Assembly (NCBI GenBank): GCA_028554755.1
Contig: JAPTOF010000031.1
Span: forward strand, 744,001 to 808,000
Length of the DNA: 64,000 nucleotides
Direction of reading: 5' to 3'
From: Cordia subcordata
Taxonomy: Eukaryota; Streptophyta; Magnoliopsida; Boraginales; Cordiaceae
The notes beneath the pieces are model-generated. The model made no database searches. It was not told the origin of the DNA and saw only the letters and a list, made by a program, of their open reading frames with translations. The translations under genes and the position numbers were made by a program. Positions 31,310-43,384 of this stretch are shown here, piece after piece; positions within the stretch are counted from its first letter, which is position 1, and the number at the start of each line of letters is the position of its first letter.

Positions 31310-34300
31310 ATGGCTATGCTAGGATTAGTATGCCCTAAAGCTCGCTTGTACATGACATTTTGGATATGAAACAATGTATAATCATATTTTTGTTAAATGG
31401 CATTATGAGTTTCTTACATATTATCTCTGTTATGTTTTATCGATGCATGTATGAAGGTCCTTTGACTTAAACTAATGACTTGGGTGCGCAGTGAGGCTGG
31501 ATGCATAGTAGGTCCAAGTCTAGATTTAGTCACGTCATAAATTGAATCCATAACCAAATAGTAGTGTTGGGCACTCTACTGGGATAAGGTTATATTGAGC
31601 AAGTCTCCTCTTTGAGGGTGATCTACCTAGGTCATTGGAGGACTTTCTGGATTTGTCTCAATAGTACGTGTGTCACGTATTGGATAGGACCATTGTGAGT
31701 ATGTTTTCTAGAGATGTACTATCCAAGAAAGAAAACAAGACACTCACTGCTACTAAATGATCATTGCTCTTAATCTTGAGTATATGTGGATGAACTAATA
31801 AAGTTAGGGTTTGGTACTTTGATTCACTATGGGTGAGATCTCACTTTATTAGGATCAACAGCCTTGTGCATTGAGTGCTAATTTCTAATTAATTGGAACA
31901 TGCATATGCAAAATGGAATCTATGTGCCCCCTTTGGGATTGTCCAAATTTATCATCCGAATCTAGATCTAGTGATACTATCTTTATAGGTGTGTCGGTCA
32001 TATGGCTTGAGGGTCGCTCCTGAGATCAAGAGATTCCATGACCAAGGATGGTTGGCAATAGGACAAGAAACCCAACGGAAAAAAGATATAGCTAAGGAGG
32101 TGATAGTACACAGGCCAAAGGACCGGTCGTAGCTGTGGGTATACATAGAGGGGCATTATGGTCGGTTATTTAGTAGGTCAAAGACAAAGTTCACATTCTT
32201 TTGTGATAAGCTTTTGGGTAATGGCAATTATTCTTGGAATGCAACTTTGATCTTATGGTGGAATAGATCGGAATTAAAAATAATTATTATGTCGCCTAGA
32301 TCGGGCAAGGACGTTTTAATTATTTTTGGAAGCCAAGGTTAATTGTGTCTTCTTGGACCCTTCCCTATTTGAAATGACTTTGAGAGAGTAATCTTGAAAG
32401 AGCAAATTCCATATTGTGGTAGTAGCCTTATTGGGCCATAGCTTGGGATTGGGTTTGGGCTTTCTTTAGAGTCCAAGATAACCTAATTAAGCTAGGATGG
32501 TTTCCTATTGGGCTTGGGCCTCCACATGGATTATGGACTATGTGTTGGACTTGGATAATGGGCTTGGCCTAAGTCTTCCAAGACAAGTGGACAACTTGCA
32601 AAATACTACATGAAAATTTTCTCCCACAATGAAAGTTTAGCAACTTTAGGTGCCAAGGTTCTCTCTATAAATAGACAAGACCCTACACCTTTTATGTATT
32701 CCACTTTGTAGTTGATTTCTTCGTTTTTGGCAAGAAAATACTACAACACATAGTACACACTTATTGTGCGATTTTTGCTCTAGTTTTTCAAGAGCATATT
32801 ACTTTGCTTCTTCCCACACAAGAGGCTGTTCTCTCAAGATAAGTCTCTTAAATCATAGGGAACAAGACTAGGGAGTTGTTTATTGCGACACCCTTATAGT
32901 AAATTTTGGTGGCGTTGTTCATGAACTGGAACAAAGCTCGGGACCGGTTTTAGCTTCATCAAAGGCCCCAAGCTTCAAGAGGTTAGCTTTATATATTTTT
33001 GCAAGTACTAGTTATATTCTATACGTTCTTAAGCATGTTCTTGTGTGTGTAATGTGGTTATTTTATTTTCCTAGCATGTTTTCTTAGTTATAATTTAGAA
33101 AATATGGACTAGGATACATCACACTTAATAATATCAATCCTACAGGCTAATCCTAATCGTCCTCCTAATCATCCCATTCCTCTAATGAATCCCATTCCAC
33201 CTCATGATCATGATGGGCATCAAGCCCAAGGTCATTTTAGATGAGAGCCCATAGATCAAACCCACCTGTAGATGAGAAACCTACTCTTAGGCAATTCTTT
33301 CTCCCCAAAGCCTTTGAGCTTAATTTGGCTATTCAAATTTCGAGTTTGGGGGACACGAACTTTGAGATTAAGTCTAATATGCTGGCCATACTTCCTTCAT
33401 TCTACGGGAGAAGCAATGAGAGTCCTCTAGATCATATCAATGATTTTGTTGAGATGAATTTCACTCTTCATGTCCCCAATGTCTCCCAAGAGGTCATACG
33501 TCTAAGATTGTTTCGTTTCTCTCTTAAGGATAAGGCTAGGGCTTGGTTGCATTCTTTACCTAGTGGTTGTATTACTACATGGGCTAAGCTTCAATCTAAG
33601 TTCTTTCAAAAATTTTAGCCTATGGCGAAGATGACCGACCTTAGTACCTCCATTATGACTTTCTCCTAACATGATCTAGAATCTTTGCATGAGGTTTGGG
33701 AGAGGTTCGAGGACTTGCTTAGACAATATCCATACCATGGGTACAGAAATCATGACCTATTGCAATATTTCTTTCAAGGCTTAAATAAACAAAATAGGAT
33801 AATGGTTAATCTCGCTTTCGGTGGTGGCCTTTATATTTTAAGGCCGACTGAGGCATGAGAGAAAATAGAGTTGATGGCTGAAAATTCTTTTCAAAATTTT
33901 GCCATGGAAAGGTCTAGTCGGGAAGGCAACAAAAGAAGTATTAGTGAGGTTGGAGTTTTTTTAAATTTACCCGCTAAGGTTAAGGCTTTGACGAATAAGT
34001 TAAATCAATTCATTTCTTTGTCTCTTTCATCCCGAGGTCATAGGACTAGTTCTATAGGTTCTTTCTCCGCCCCTTTAGTTGTTGAAGTTCGGGTATTGTG
34101 TTTCGAGTCATCTCATGAGACCACAGCTTGCCCTCTAGCCTCTCAATTTCCTAAATTCATGAAAGAGCAAGTGTGTGCTACTCAAGGTTATTGTCATGAG
34201 TACAACCCGTACTCAAACACATACAATTTGGGTTGGAGGGATAAACCAAAATTTTCTTGGAGATAAGGTCAGCATGAGTCTAGTTTACATTCTCAGGTTC

Positions 34301-34914
34301 CACCTCAGCAGCGACCCCGTCCTCAATATCCTCTAGGTTTTTATCATCTTAATCAGCCCCATCTCACTAGTGCTCCTCAACCTCAGGCTTTACCTGCTCC
34401 CTCTAGTAGCCAACCTCCTAGTAATGACATGATGAGGATAATACAGTTCGTTCAGAACCAGCAACAGGAATTGGTAGAAAATAGGCAGCAAATGGCGAGG
34501 TTTGAGGCACAGTAACGACAGATTACTAGTCAGTTGAGCACTAGACACCTAGGAAAATTGCCTTCTCAGTCGAAGGTAAACCCTGGAGTCCAGTCCTGTT
34601 CCTCCACCGATACCACTTATCCCCCTCAGGCCCAAGCTAAGGCCGTCACCACTCTTAGGAATGGTAGGGGAGTGGATAATACGGTAAGAGTTAACTTTCC
34701 AGTGCCTGCACCATGTGGTCCTTCCGAGTCTAGAGAGCCACATGGTAGCCCTGTTGAGGAAAATTTTAGAGGGGGTCCTGTTGAGAGAGATGAGCCTATT
34801 AGAGACCATGGAGAGAGTTGTACTTCCCTTTTACGTCGAGAGGGAAAGGAGCCCATTAATGATTCCATGTGTCCAGAGATTTTGCACCTAAAGTTCCCTT
34901 CCCATCTGCTTTAG
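31310..34914 (+). pseudogene. Element A gag (split by solo LTR)
   Basis: Start ATG at 31310-31312 (ATGGCTA) is interrupted after the second codon by the solo LTR (31317-33144) and continues at 33145 with NPNRPPNHPIPLMNPIPPHD. The capsid region is open at 33241-33618 (LPSFYGRSNESPLDHINDFV, LRLFRFSLKDKARAWLHSLP), typical of Athila/Tat gag. It continues after a stop through 33871-34266, with the zinc knuckle decayed (its first Cys is Arg: RVLCFESSHETTAC). A Gln/Pro-rich tail with QNQQQELVENRQQMARFEAQ follows. Several stops. Confidence 0.9.
31317..33144 (+). mobile_element. Solo LTR of copia family E inside element A
   Basis: TGCTAGGATTAGTATGCCC to ATATCAATCCTACA, 1828 bp, flanked by GGCTA at 31312-31316 and 33145-33149. 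It is homologous to E's 3' LTR (17804-19549), with the TATA box CTATAAATAG at 32665-32674. No internal sequence remains, so it is a product of LTR-LTR recombination after insertion. Confidence 0.92.
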
Positions 34915-35099
34915 AAAGGCCTACACCTAGTGAGGATTCTAGGTTTTTCAAGGTTTTAGAGCATCTTAAGGACCTTAAGGTCAATCTTCCTTTGATAGAT
35001 GCAATCCTTTCTATCCCCTCCTATTCTAAGTTCTTTAAGGATCTTTGTACAAAGAACCTTAATCGAACATTCCTAAAAAGGTAAGGCTTACGAAGAAAG

Positions 35100-35690
35100 T
35101 TAGTATTTGTACTTTGGGCCTTCCGCCTAAGATGAGTAACCCTGGAGCTTTCACCATTCCTTATAGGATTCGAGAGACCCAGATTGATCATGTCTTGTTA
35201 GATTTAGGATCTAGAGTGAATCTCATTCCCTATTCCATCTATTAGTAGCTAGGTCTAGGTGAGTTATCCCCTACACATGTTACTCTTCAGATAGCTGATA
35301 GGTCTGAGCGTCGACCTAGGGATGTGATAGAGGATGTTATGTTACAGGTAGGTAAGTTCGTGTACCCTGTGAACTTCATAATGTTAGATATGGATTCGGG
35401 ACATGACTCTAGACATTCTATACCTATTCTTCTAGGTCGCCTCTTCCTTGCCACCGCAGATTCTATTATTCATTGTAGGTCAGGGTTATTGGAGATGAAA
35501 TTTAGTAATTTGAGATCCACTATCCGAGGTGGTAAATAGGCTAGTATAGGAGGAGAAGTTGGAGAAGAGTGCTTTAAAGTTGATGTGATTGATTCTTGTG
35601 TTGAGGATCTTGTAGAGAGAATGATGACTAATAGAAGAGATTTGAAAAAATTTGAGGAATTGATGTCTAGCTTTGATTTAGACACTGTAG
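35100..35690 (+). pseudogene. Element A aspartic protease region
   Basis: IPYRIRETQIDHVLLDLGSR, then VNLIPYSIY, with the catalytic Asp present (LLDLGS), followed by FIMLDMDSGHDSRHSIPILL and a linker with FEELMSSFDLDT. Stops at about 35246, 35537 and 35693 break it. Confidence 0.85.
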
Positions 35691-35716
35691 ACTAGAAATG
35701 TGTAGCTTCTACTTCA

Positions 35717-36709
35717 TTGATTGAGAGCCATTTGATTGATAAGTCACTTGAGGCCAATCCTTCTAGTCCTGATTCTAGTGATGTCCCCGTTGATGATGTT
35801 GAGGTTGAGTCCCCCTTGGTGAATTTGAGCCCTTCTTTAGAGCTCAAACCCCTACCCAATCATTTGAAGTATGCATTCCTAGGCGCTAGTGAGACCCTCT
35901 TAGTCATTATAGCTTCTAATCTTTCTAGTAAGCAAGAGGAGCATCTCTCAGAGGTTCTTAGGAAACATAGAAAGGTTATAGGATGGAAAATTGATGATTT
36001 GAGAGGTATTGACCCTTCAGTTTGTATGCATCGTATTCACCATAAAGATGGAGCCGTTCCTTCTAGGGAGATGCAAAGGAGACTAAACCCACACATGAGT
36101 GAAGTAGTTAAGAAAGAGATCATTAAGCTTTTAGATATAGGCATTATTTATTTGATCTCGATAGTGAGTGGGTTAGCCCGGTTCAAGTTGTCCCTAAGAA
36201 GTCCAGGATCACAGTTGTGGAAAATAAGAGAGGAGAGCTTATCCATACAGGTACTCTCACAAGATGGAGAGTTTGTATTGATTATAGGAAGCTCAATTCC
36301 AAAACTAGGAAGGATCATTTCCCATTGCCTTTTCTAGATCAGATTTTAGATAGAGTGGCTTGGCATAGTCACTATTTTTTTCTAGATGGCTATTCGGGTT
36401 ATAATCAGATCCCCGTGTTTCCTGAGAACTAGGAGAAGACCACCTTTACCTGTCCCTATGGCACTTTTGCCTATAGGAAAATGCCCTTCGATCTTTGTAA
36501 TGCCCCAGTGACTTTCTAGAGGTGTATGATGGTCATTTTTAGTGACATGATTGAGATGCATTTAGATATTCATGGATGATTTCACGGTCTTTGGTGATAG
36601 TTTTGAACAGTGCTTAAGTCACCTCTCTTTAGTCTTAGACCCATGTATAGAGAAGAATCTAGGGTTGAGTTGGGAAAAATCCCACTTCATGGTGCAATAA
36701 GGGATAGTA
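35717..36709 (+). pseudogene. Element A reverse transcriptase
   Basis: Open 35717-36337 with ELKPLPNHLKYAFLG, EVLRKHRKVIGWKIDDLRGI, MHRIHHKDGAVPSREMQRRL and EVVKKEIIKLLDIGIIY, then (frame change) WRVCIDYRKLNSKTRKDHFP, FLDGYSGYNQIPV, TFTCPYGTFAYRKMPF. A one-base loss just before the FMDDF catalytic block (about 36568) puts it out of frame. An Athila/Tat-type gypsy RT, non-functional. Confidence 0.92.
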
Positions 36710-37252
36710 TTGGGTCATATAGTTTCATTTAGTAGTATTCAAGTTGACCCAGCTAAGGCTGAATTAATTGAAAAGTTGCCTATTCCTAAGTATGTCAAAG
36801 ATGTTAGAACTTTTCTAGGACATATAGGATTCTACCATAGATTCATTAAGGATTTTAGCCACATTGCACGTCCCTTGTCTAGGCTCCTAGCACAAGATAT
36901 CCCTTTCAAATTTGATAATGAGTATGTTAGGGCTTTCAATGGGCTTAAATCCTTATTGTCTACATCCCCGATTATCCAACAACCTAATTACAGTCTCCTA
37001 TTTGAGATTATGTGTGATGCATTCAATTATACAATAGGAGCTGTCTTAGGTCAAAGAAAGCATAAGTTGCCCCATGTTGTGTGCTATGCTAACAAGACTC
37101 TTGATCAAGCCCAAAAGAACTATACCACCATGAAAAAAGAGCTTCTAGCAATAGTCTTCTCCCTTGACAAGTTTAGGTCATACATCCTAGGGTCCAAAGT
37201 GATTGTCTACATTGATCATATGGCATTAAAGTATTTGTTGTCTAAGAAATAG
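36710..37252 (+). pseudogene. Element A RNase H region
   Basis: Open frame: [82 protein letters not shown]. The family's [12 protein letters not shown] and YTDH positions have changed residues (Ser to Asn, Thr to Ile). It ends at a stop that is a sense codon (KKESK) in B. Confidence 0.92.
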
Positions 37253-38736
37253 TCTAAGCCCCTCTTGATTAGGTGGTTGCTCCTCCTTCAAGAGTTTGAC
37301 ATCAAAATCTGGGATAAGAAGCGTAGAGAAAATTTAGTTGTGGATCATCTTTCCTGTCATGTCTGTGAGTCTTCTAGTGATTCATACTCTTTTCATGATT
37401 CGTTTCCCGATGAGCAATTGTTTGTTGTCTCTCATCACATACCTTGGTTTGCTCACATTGTCAATTATTTTGCCACAAGGCGTTTTCCTTCCCTTTGGGA
37501 GAAGAGAGAAAAAGATAGGTTCCTGACACAAGTTAGGCATCTCTTTTGGGAGGATCCGTATCTTTTTAAAGTATTTGCAAATCAAATGATTCACTGGTGT
37601 GTGCCCGAGGATGAATTTGAGAGTGTTTTGAGCATGTGTCATGATGAGAAGTGTGGGGGTCATTTTAGTAGGAGAAAGACAACCGCGAAGGTCTTGCAAT
37701 GTGGACTGTTTTGGCCTACTCTCTTTAGGGATGCCCAAGAGTATTGCGAAAAGTGTTTTAGATGTCAACAATCTGGGTCTATCTCAAGGAGAAACATGAT
37801 GCCTTTATCCTCTATTCTTCCTTGTAAATTATTTGACGTTTGGGGTATAGATTTCATGGGTCCATTTCCATCTTCCTTTGGGTACCAATACATTTTAGTA
37901 GGCATTGATTATGTGTCCAAATGGGTTGAAGCAATTCCCACACGCACTAATGACCATAAGGTAGTGGTTAAGTTCATTAAGGAGAACATTGTCTTTAGAT
38001 TTGAAGTCCCTAGGGTTGTGATTAATGATGGGGGTTTGCATTTTCACAATAGAACTTTAGAGGCCATGTTGAGAAGATATTCGATTATCCATAAGGTAGC
38101 TAGTCCTTATCACCCACAAACTAGTGGACAAGTAGAGGTGTCTAATAAGGAGATCAAGCACAATGTAGAGAAATAATTCGGCCCGATAGGAGAGATTGGT
38201 CTATTAGGCTAATGATGCTTTGTAGGCCTATGGAACCGCCTTTAAGACTCCCATTGATATCTCTCCGTATAGATTGGTTTATAGGAAAGCTTGTCACTTG
38301 CCGGTAGAACTTGAGCATAGAGCTTATTAGGCCATCAAGGCCTTAAATTTTGATTTAGCAAGTACAGGTGAGAAAAGGAAGCTAGACCTAGCGGAATTAG
38401 AAGATCTTAGATTTGAGGTGTATGAGAATGCCAAGCTTTATAAGGATAGGATGAAGAGAATTCATGATAAAAACATTATTAAGAAATCATTCTTTCTCTT
38501 CGATAAAGTTTGGTTGTTTAACTCATGATTGAAACTCTTTCTAGGTAAGCTTAAGACATGATGGAATGGTCTATACGACGTGTTGGTTACCTACCCTTCC
38601 GGAGCAGTCAATATCAAAGACTTGAAGGATGGCCCAGAGTTGACGGTGAATGGGTAATGCGTGAAGCACGCATATAATCCGAGCATGGCTCATGTCGAGG
38701 TTTTAATGCTTCAGAACCCCATCTATGGAAGTTGAA
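37253..38736 (+). pseudogene. Element A integrase and pol C-terminus
   Basis: Open 37265-38176: the zinc-binding part (CHDEKCGGHFSRRKTTAKVL, YCEKCFRCQQ), then the core with GIDFMGPF, VINDGGLHF and [12 protein letters not shown] giving D,D,E, all present. After a stop the C-terminal block is recognisable in pieces to about 38736 (family pattern FNSRLKL-PGKLK and NG-G-EHAY seen intact in B). No chromodomain follows. Confidence 0.92.
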
Positions 38737-39328
38737 GATGAGTTGGCGTTTGCCCGGCTGACAGCATGGTGTTTAGTGCTACTAGGAGGTAGCCTAGGTT
38801 CAATTTTGTAATTTTGCATTTGTTTCACTTTCTTTCCTTTTTATTTTCTTTCTTTTTCCTTCACCCACATCAAAGTGTTCAATCCCGACCCTTTGTCCCA
38901 TAACATAAACCATTGCTTATTATTGCACATGCCAATGCAAGCATGCATAGGCAACACTACTAATCTTGTTTTCTTCGTGAAGTGTTTGTGAATTGTAAGT
39001 CACAAGATTAGAAGTATGATGATTTATCATTAGCATAGAAAGCTTTGAAGAAGATGCAAGGTTGTATCTATCCTTTCTCCACTTGTTCCCCATATTTTTA
39101 CCCCATCCCCACCACCCTTACTTACTTTGTAATGCCAACTTGCTTGTTTATGTATATTGATCTATTTGCTTGAGGACAAGCAAAGTTTAGGTTTGGGCTG
39201 TGGGAGTTTGGTTTTCTTGTTACATATTTTGTTTAGGGTAGATTGCATTATGTGCTTAAAAATGGTGAAAATTTTTCAATTTTGTTACATGTAGAGTCAT
39301 TTATTTCTTTGTTGATCATTGTGATTGA
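38737..39328 (+). other. Element A 3'UTR, first part
   Basis: Noncoding. Contains the GCTACTAGGAGGTAGCCTAG box at 38778-38797, pyrimidine tracts, and the perfect hairpin TTTGCTTGAGGACAAGCAAA at 39165-39184. It is interrupted by B after ATTGA (39324-39328) and resumes at 49989. Confidence 0.88.
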
Positions 39329-41196
39329 TGATGTGTTGTGTTTTTGTGTGTGTTTGAATTGTTATTTGTCTATATTTTGGAGGTGTATTGAGCTTAATAG
39401 TTGCATTAATGTAGTACTTGTGCTAGATATAGGCTTAAGTGTATACAATTGTACATAGTTGAGTTTAAAGGGTAAATGCTACATTAATGACTAGTTTTGG
39501 ATGTTATAGGTGAGATTTAGAATTGTGTGAAGATCAAAGAAGATAGAGATGGTTTGCGCAAGGATTAGAAGCATAATCGAAGATGAAAAGTGGAAGAAAA
39601 TCAAGTTTTGAGGCTTCCCAACAAAGGTCAAGACAATTGGAAAAGAAACGGAGCTAAAATGAAGCCAAAAGAGAGCAAAGAGACACTACCGGAACACTGG
39701 CTTCAAAATACCAGTGTACCGACTCACTATTTCGCCAAAAACAGAAAGCATACTTCTACTACCGAAATAGAGGGCCTTTGGTACCGATGCACCGGTTCAC
39801 TATTCCGCCAAAAACAGAGAGCAAGCTAATGCTACCAGAATAGAGACCCCTTGCTACCGGTGCTCCGGTAGAGTGTTCCGGTAGTCGCAAAAATTAGCTA
39901 TCTAAGCCCGCTTTTGGTCATTTTGTAATTAATTAAGTCATATTTTTTCACACCCATCTCCAAAACCCTAGTTCCTCTTTCACCAACCTCCAACACACAT
40001 ACACTCACACACTTTTCACCTAGTGTTAAGCTTATTTGGAGGGATTCAAACACTTGGAACAAGGCTACTCAAGGATTTTGTACAAGAATTGCTAGATGGA
40101 AGGGGAGTTTTCTATTCTCTCTTTCATCCTCTATTGTATTATGTTTGAGTAGATTTGTTTAGGGTGATGACACTTGTGTAATAGGTTGATTCTACGCTTC
40201 CATATTATGGGATTCAATGGCTTAATATGTATACATATGCTATATTCTTCTTGTTCCAATAGCTATTGCTCAATGCATGTCTAGGTGTTTGATAATATGC
40301 CTATGAGAGTTGCATATGTATAAATTGAAGTCTATTTGCTACTAAACACCTCTAATCCATTCTATAATTATGTCTATGTGTTTATGTGTGGCTTTTATGA
40401 AGTGGGTATTGTTTATATTCATGTCTATGTGTATGTTTGCATACCTAGTAGTAAATACGACCTCAATATTGCATACATGTTAGTTCAAAAGTGCTTTTAA
40501 TGGTGTCATCCGACCATGACGATGTTTGGTACTCGAATAGGTGCCTTTATTCGCGAACACTTTGGCTTAGAACATGTATGAATGCATTAATAGGTCAAAT
40601 CCTGCCATTGTGACCCTAGAATGACGAAGCATAATTAAAGGCTAGTCTAAATCGAGTTTCCTTTGGCTTTAAATCCAGTCAATAGGTTTCCAGGCAGATT
40701 TAGTCAACTCTAGCAACACTAGGTCTTGACTTTAAATCCAGCCAATGATTTAGGTACTAGGGTAGGTTTGTTCTAGGTCACCTATGAAGCTAGTTAGTCA
40801 CTCTTAAGTCCTTAGGTCATAAGGACCATGCCATAGCTCTAGGAGATGTCGCCTAGGGACGGACTTGCACTGAGTCTTAGGGGAAAATTAGGATATTAAC
40901 TAAGCAACCTAGTGAAAGAGAAATTAATGATTAAGCCATTCCTTGTGATCCCATAGTATTGGAATCTAAGATCACCCATTAACAAGTAGATGTCACCCTA
41001 ATCCTTTCCATTTGTTAGTTCTCTTTAGATATCTTGTCTCTAGATTTCCCATTTCCGTAGTGCAATTTTATTTACTTTAGTTAGAGTTCCCAACCATCCA
41101 AAAACACCAAAAATAGTTAGTTTAAGTTTCCTTTTTATCATTCTCTAGAACACATACGTAGAATCCATCCTACAACATAGCCTCCCTGTAGTTCGA
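39329..41196 (+). repeat. Element B 5' LTR (3' end deleted)
   Basis: Matches the 3' LTR from its first base to CCTCCCTGTAGTTCGA, then jumps straight to gag sequence. The last ~85 bases seen in the 3' LTR are missing. U3 has repeated ACCGGTG/TACCGG and TTCCGGTAG units (39690-39890) rather than the GGTCGACC palindromes of A. Confidence 0.9.
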
Positions 41197-42430
41197 ATCC
41201 CAAGCCCAAATTCCCCAATGAATCCCATTCCACCTCATGATCACCTTGGGCATCAAGCCCAAGATCATTTTAGACGCGAGCCCCGTAGACCGGACCCACC
41301 ATATGAGGAAACCCATTCTTAGGTAATTCTTTCTTCCCGAAGCCTTTGAGCCTAATTTCGCTATTCAAATTCCAGGTTTGGGGGAGATGAACTTCGAGAC
41401 TAAGCCTAATATGTTGGCCATGCTTCCTTCCTTCTACAGGAGAAGCAATGAGAGTCCTCTATATCATATCATTGATTTTGTTGAGATGAGTTCCACTCTC
41501 CATGTCCCCAATGTCTCCCAAGAGGTCATACGTCTAAGATTGCTTCCTTTCTCTCTGAAGGACGAGGCTAGGGCTTGGTTGCATTCCTTACCTAATGGTC
41601 GACCTTAGGACTACTATTCTGACTTTCTCCCAACATAATCTAGAATCCTTTCATAAGGCTTGGGAGAGCTTCAAGGATCTTCTTAGACAATGTCCACACC
41701 ACGGATACGGCAATCATGACCTAATGCAATACTTCTTTCGAGGCTTATATGAACAAAATAGTATGATGGTCAATGCTGCCTCCAATGGTGGCTTCTATCT
41801 TTTGAGACCAACTGAGTCATGGGAGAAAATAGAAATGATGGCTGAAAATTCTTTTCAAAATTTTGCCATGGAAAGGTATAGTCGATGAGGTAATAAGAGA
41901 GTGTTAGTGAGGTTAGAGTTTCTTTAGATTTACCCCCTAAGGTTAAGGCTTTGACAAATAAGCTAGATCAATTCATTTCTTTGTCTCTTTCATCCCAAGG
42001 TCATAAGACTAATTCTATAGGTTCTTCCTCTGCCCCTTTATTTGTTGAAGTTTGTGCATTGTGTTCTAAGTCATCTCATGAGACCATAGCTTGCCCTTTA
42101 GCATCTCAATTTCCTAAATTCATGAAAGAGCAAGTATGTGCTACTCAAGGTTATTCTTGTGAGTGCAACTCGTACTTAAACACATACAATTTGGGTTGGA
42201 GGGACAACCCGAAATTTTCTTGGAGACAAGTTTAACATGAGTCTAGTTCACATCCTTAGGTTCTACCTCAAGCTTTACTTGCTCCCTCTAGTGGCCAACC
42301 TCCTAGTAATGACATGATGAAGTTGATGCAGTTCATTCAGAACCAACAATAGGAATTGGTAGAAAATAGGCAGCAAATGGCAAGGTTTGAGGCACAGTTA
42401 GGACAGATTGCTAGTCAGTTGAGCACTAAA
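41197..42430 (+). pseudogene. Element B gag
   Basis: Begins in the middle of the PNHPIPLMNPIPPHD-type segment (no start codon). Capsid in 41378-41608 and 41595-41888 (LPSFYRRSNESPLYHIIDFV, YFFRGLYEQNSMMVNAASNG), with a deletion where A has TTWAKLQSKFFQKF. The zinc knuckle is intact at 42053-42094: CALCSKSSHETIAC, spacing CX2CX4HX4C. Frames are broken by several stops. Confidence 0.9.
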
Positions 42431-43384
42431 GACCCCGGGAAATGGCCTTCTCAGTCGGAGGTCAACCTTAGAGTCCGGTCTTGTTTCTCCACCGATAACA
42501 CTTATTCCCCTCAGGCCCAGGCTATGGCCGTTACCACTCTTGGAAGCAGTAGGGTAGTGGATAATAGGGTAGGAGTTAACTTTATAGTGCCTGCACCTGG
42601 TGGTCCTTCTGAGTTTAGAGCACCATATAGTAGCCTTGTTGAGGGAAATTCTAGAGAGGGTCCTGTTGAGAGAGATGAGCCAATTAGAGACCATGAAGAC
42701 AGTAGTACTTCCCACCTACATCAGGCAGGAAAGGAGCCCCTTGATGATTCCCATGTGTCTAGAGGTGTTGAGCCTAGAGTTCCCTTTCCATTCGCCTTAG
42801 AGAGGCCTATACGTAGTGAGGATTGTAGGTTTTTCACGGTTTTAGAGCATCTTAAGGACCTTAAGGTCAATCTTCCTTTGATAGATGTGATCCTTTCCAT
42901 CCCCTCTTATTATAAGCTCTTTAAGGATCTTTGTACAAGGAAATGTAGGTCATCGAACATTCCTAAGAAGGTGAGGCTTATGGAGAAGGTGAGCAGTATT
43001 TGTACTTCAGACCTTCTGCCCAAGATGAGTGACCCCAGAGCCTTCACTATTCCTTGTCGGATCTGTGAGACCCAGATTGATCATGCCTTGCTAGGTTTAG
43101 GATCTAGTGTGAAACTCATTCCCTATTCCGTCTATCAGCAACTAGGTCTAAGTGAGTTGTCTCCTACACATGTTACTCTACAGCTAGTTGATAGGTCCGA
43201 GCGCAGACCTAGAGTTGTGATACAGGATGTTATAGTCCAGGTAGGTGAGTTAGTGTACCCTGTTGACTTCATAGTATTAGATATGGATTCGGGACATGAC
43301 TCTAGACATTCTGCACCCATTCTTCTAGATGCCCCTTCTTTGCCACCGCATATGCCATTATTCATTGTAGGTAGGGGATATTAG
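42356..43384 (+). pseudogene. Element B gag tail and aspartic protease
   Basis: A 342-codon open frame, the longest gypsy frame here. Starts with ENRQQMARFEAQLGQIASQL, passes through a Pro/Ser linker, then the protease: IPCRICETQIDHALLGLGSS, VKLIPYSVYQQLGL, FIVLDMDSGHDSRHSAPILL. The catalytic Asp of the family (LLDLGS in A) is Gly (LLGLGS), so the enzyme would be dead although the frame is open. Confidence 0.9.

Noticed and set aside
38177..38736. Chromodomain at the integrase end of A
   Set aside because: The C-terminal blocks end as in Athila/Tat elements; no aromatic-cage chromodomain pattern is seen.
38737..39328. Env-like ORF in gypsy A, as in some Athila elements
   Set aside because: No open frame or recognisable remnant in the 3'UTR of A or B; if it existed it has been lost.
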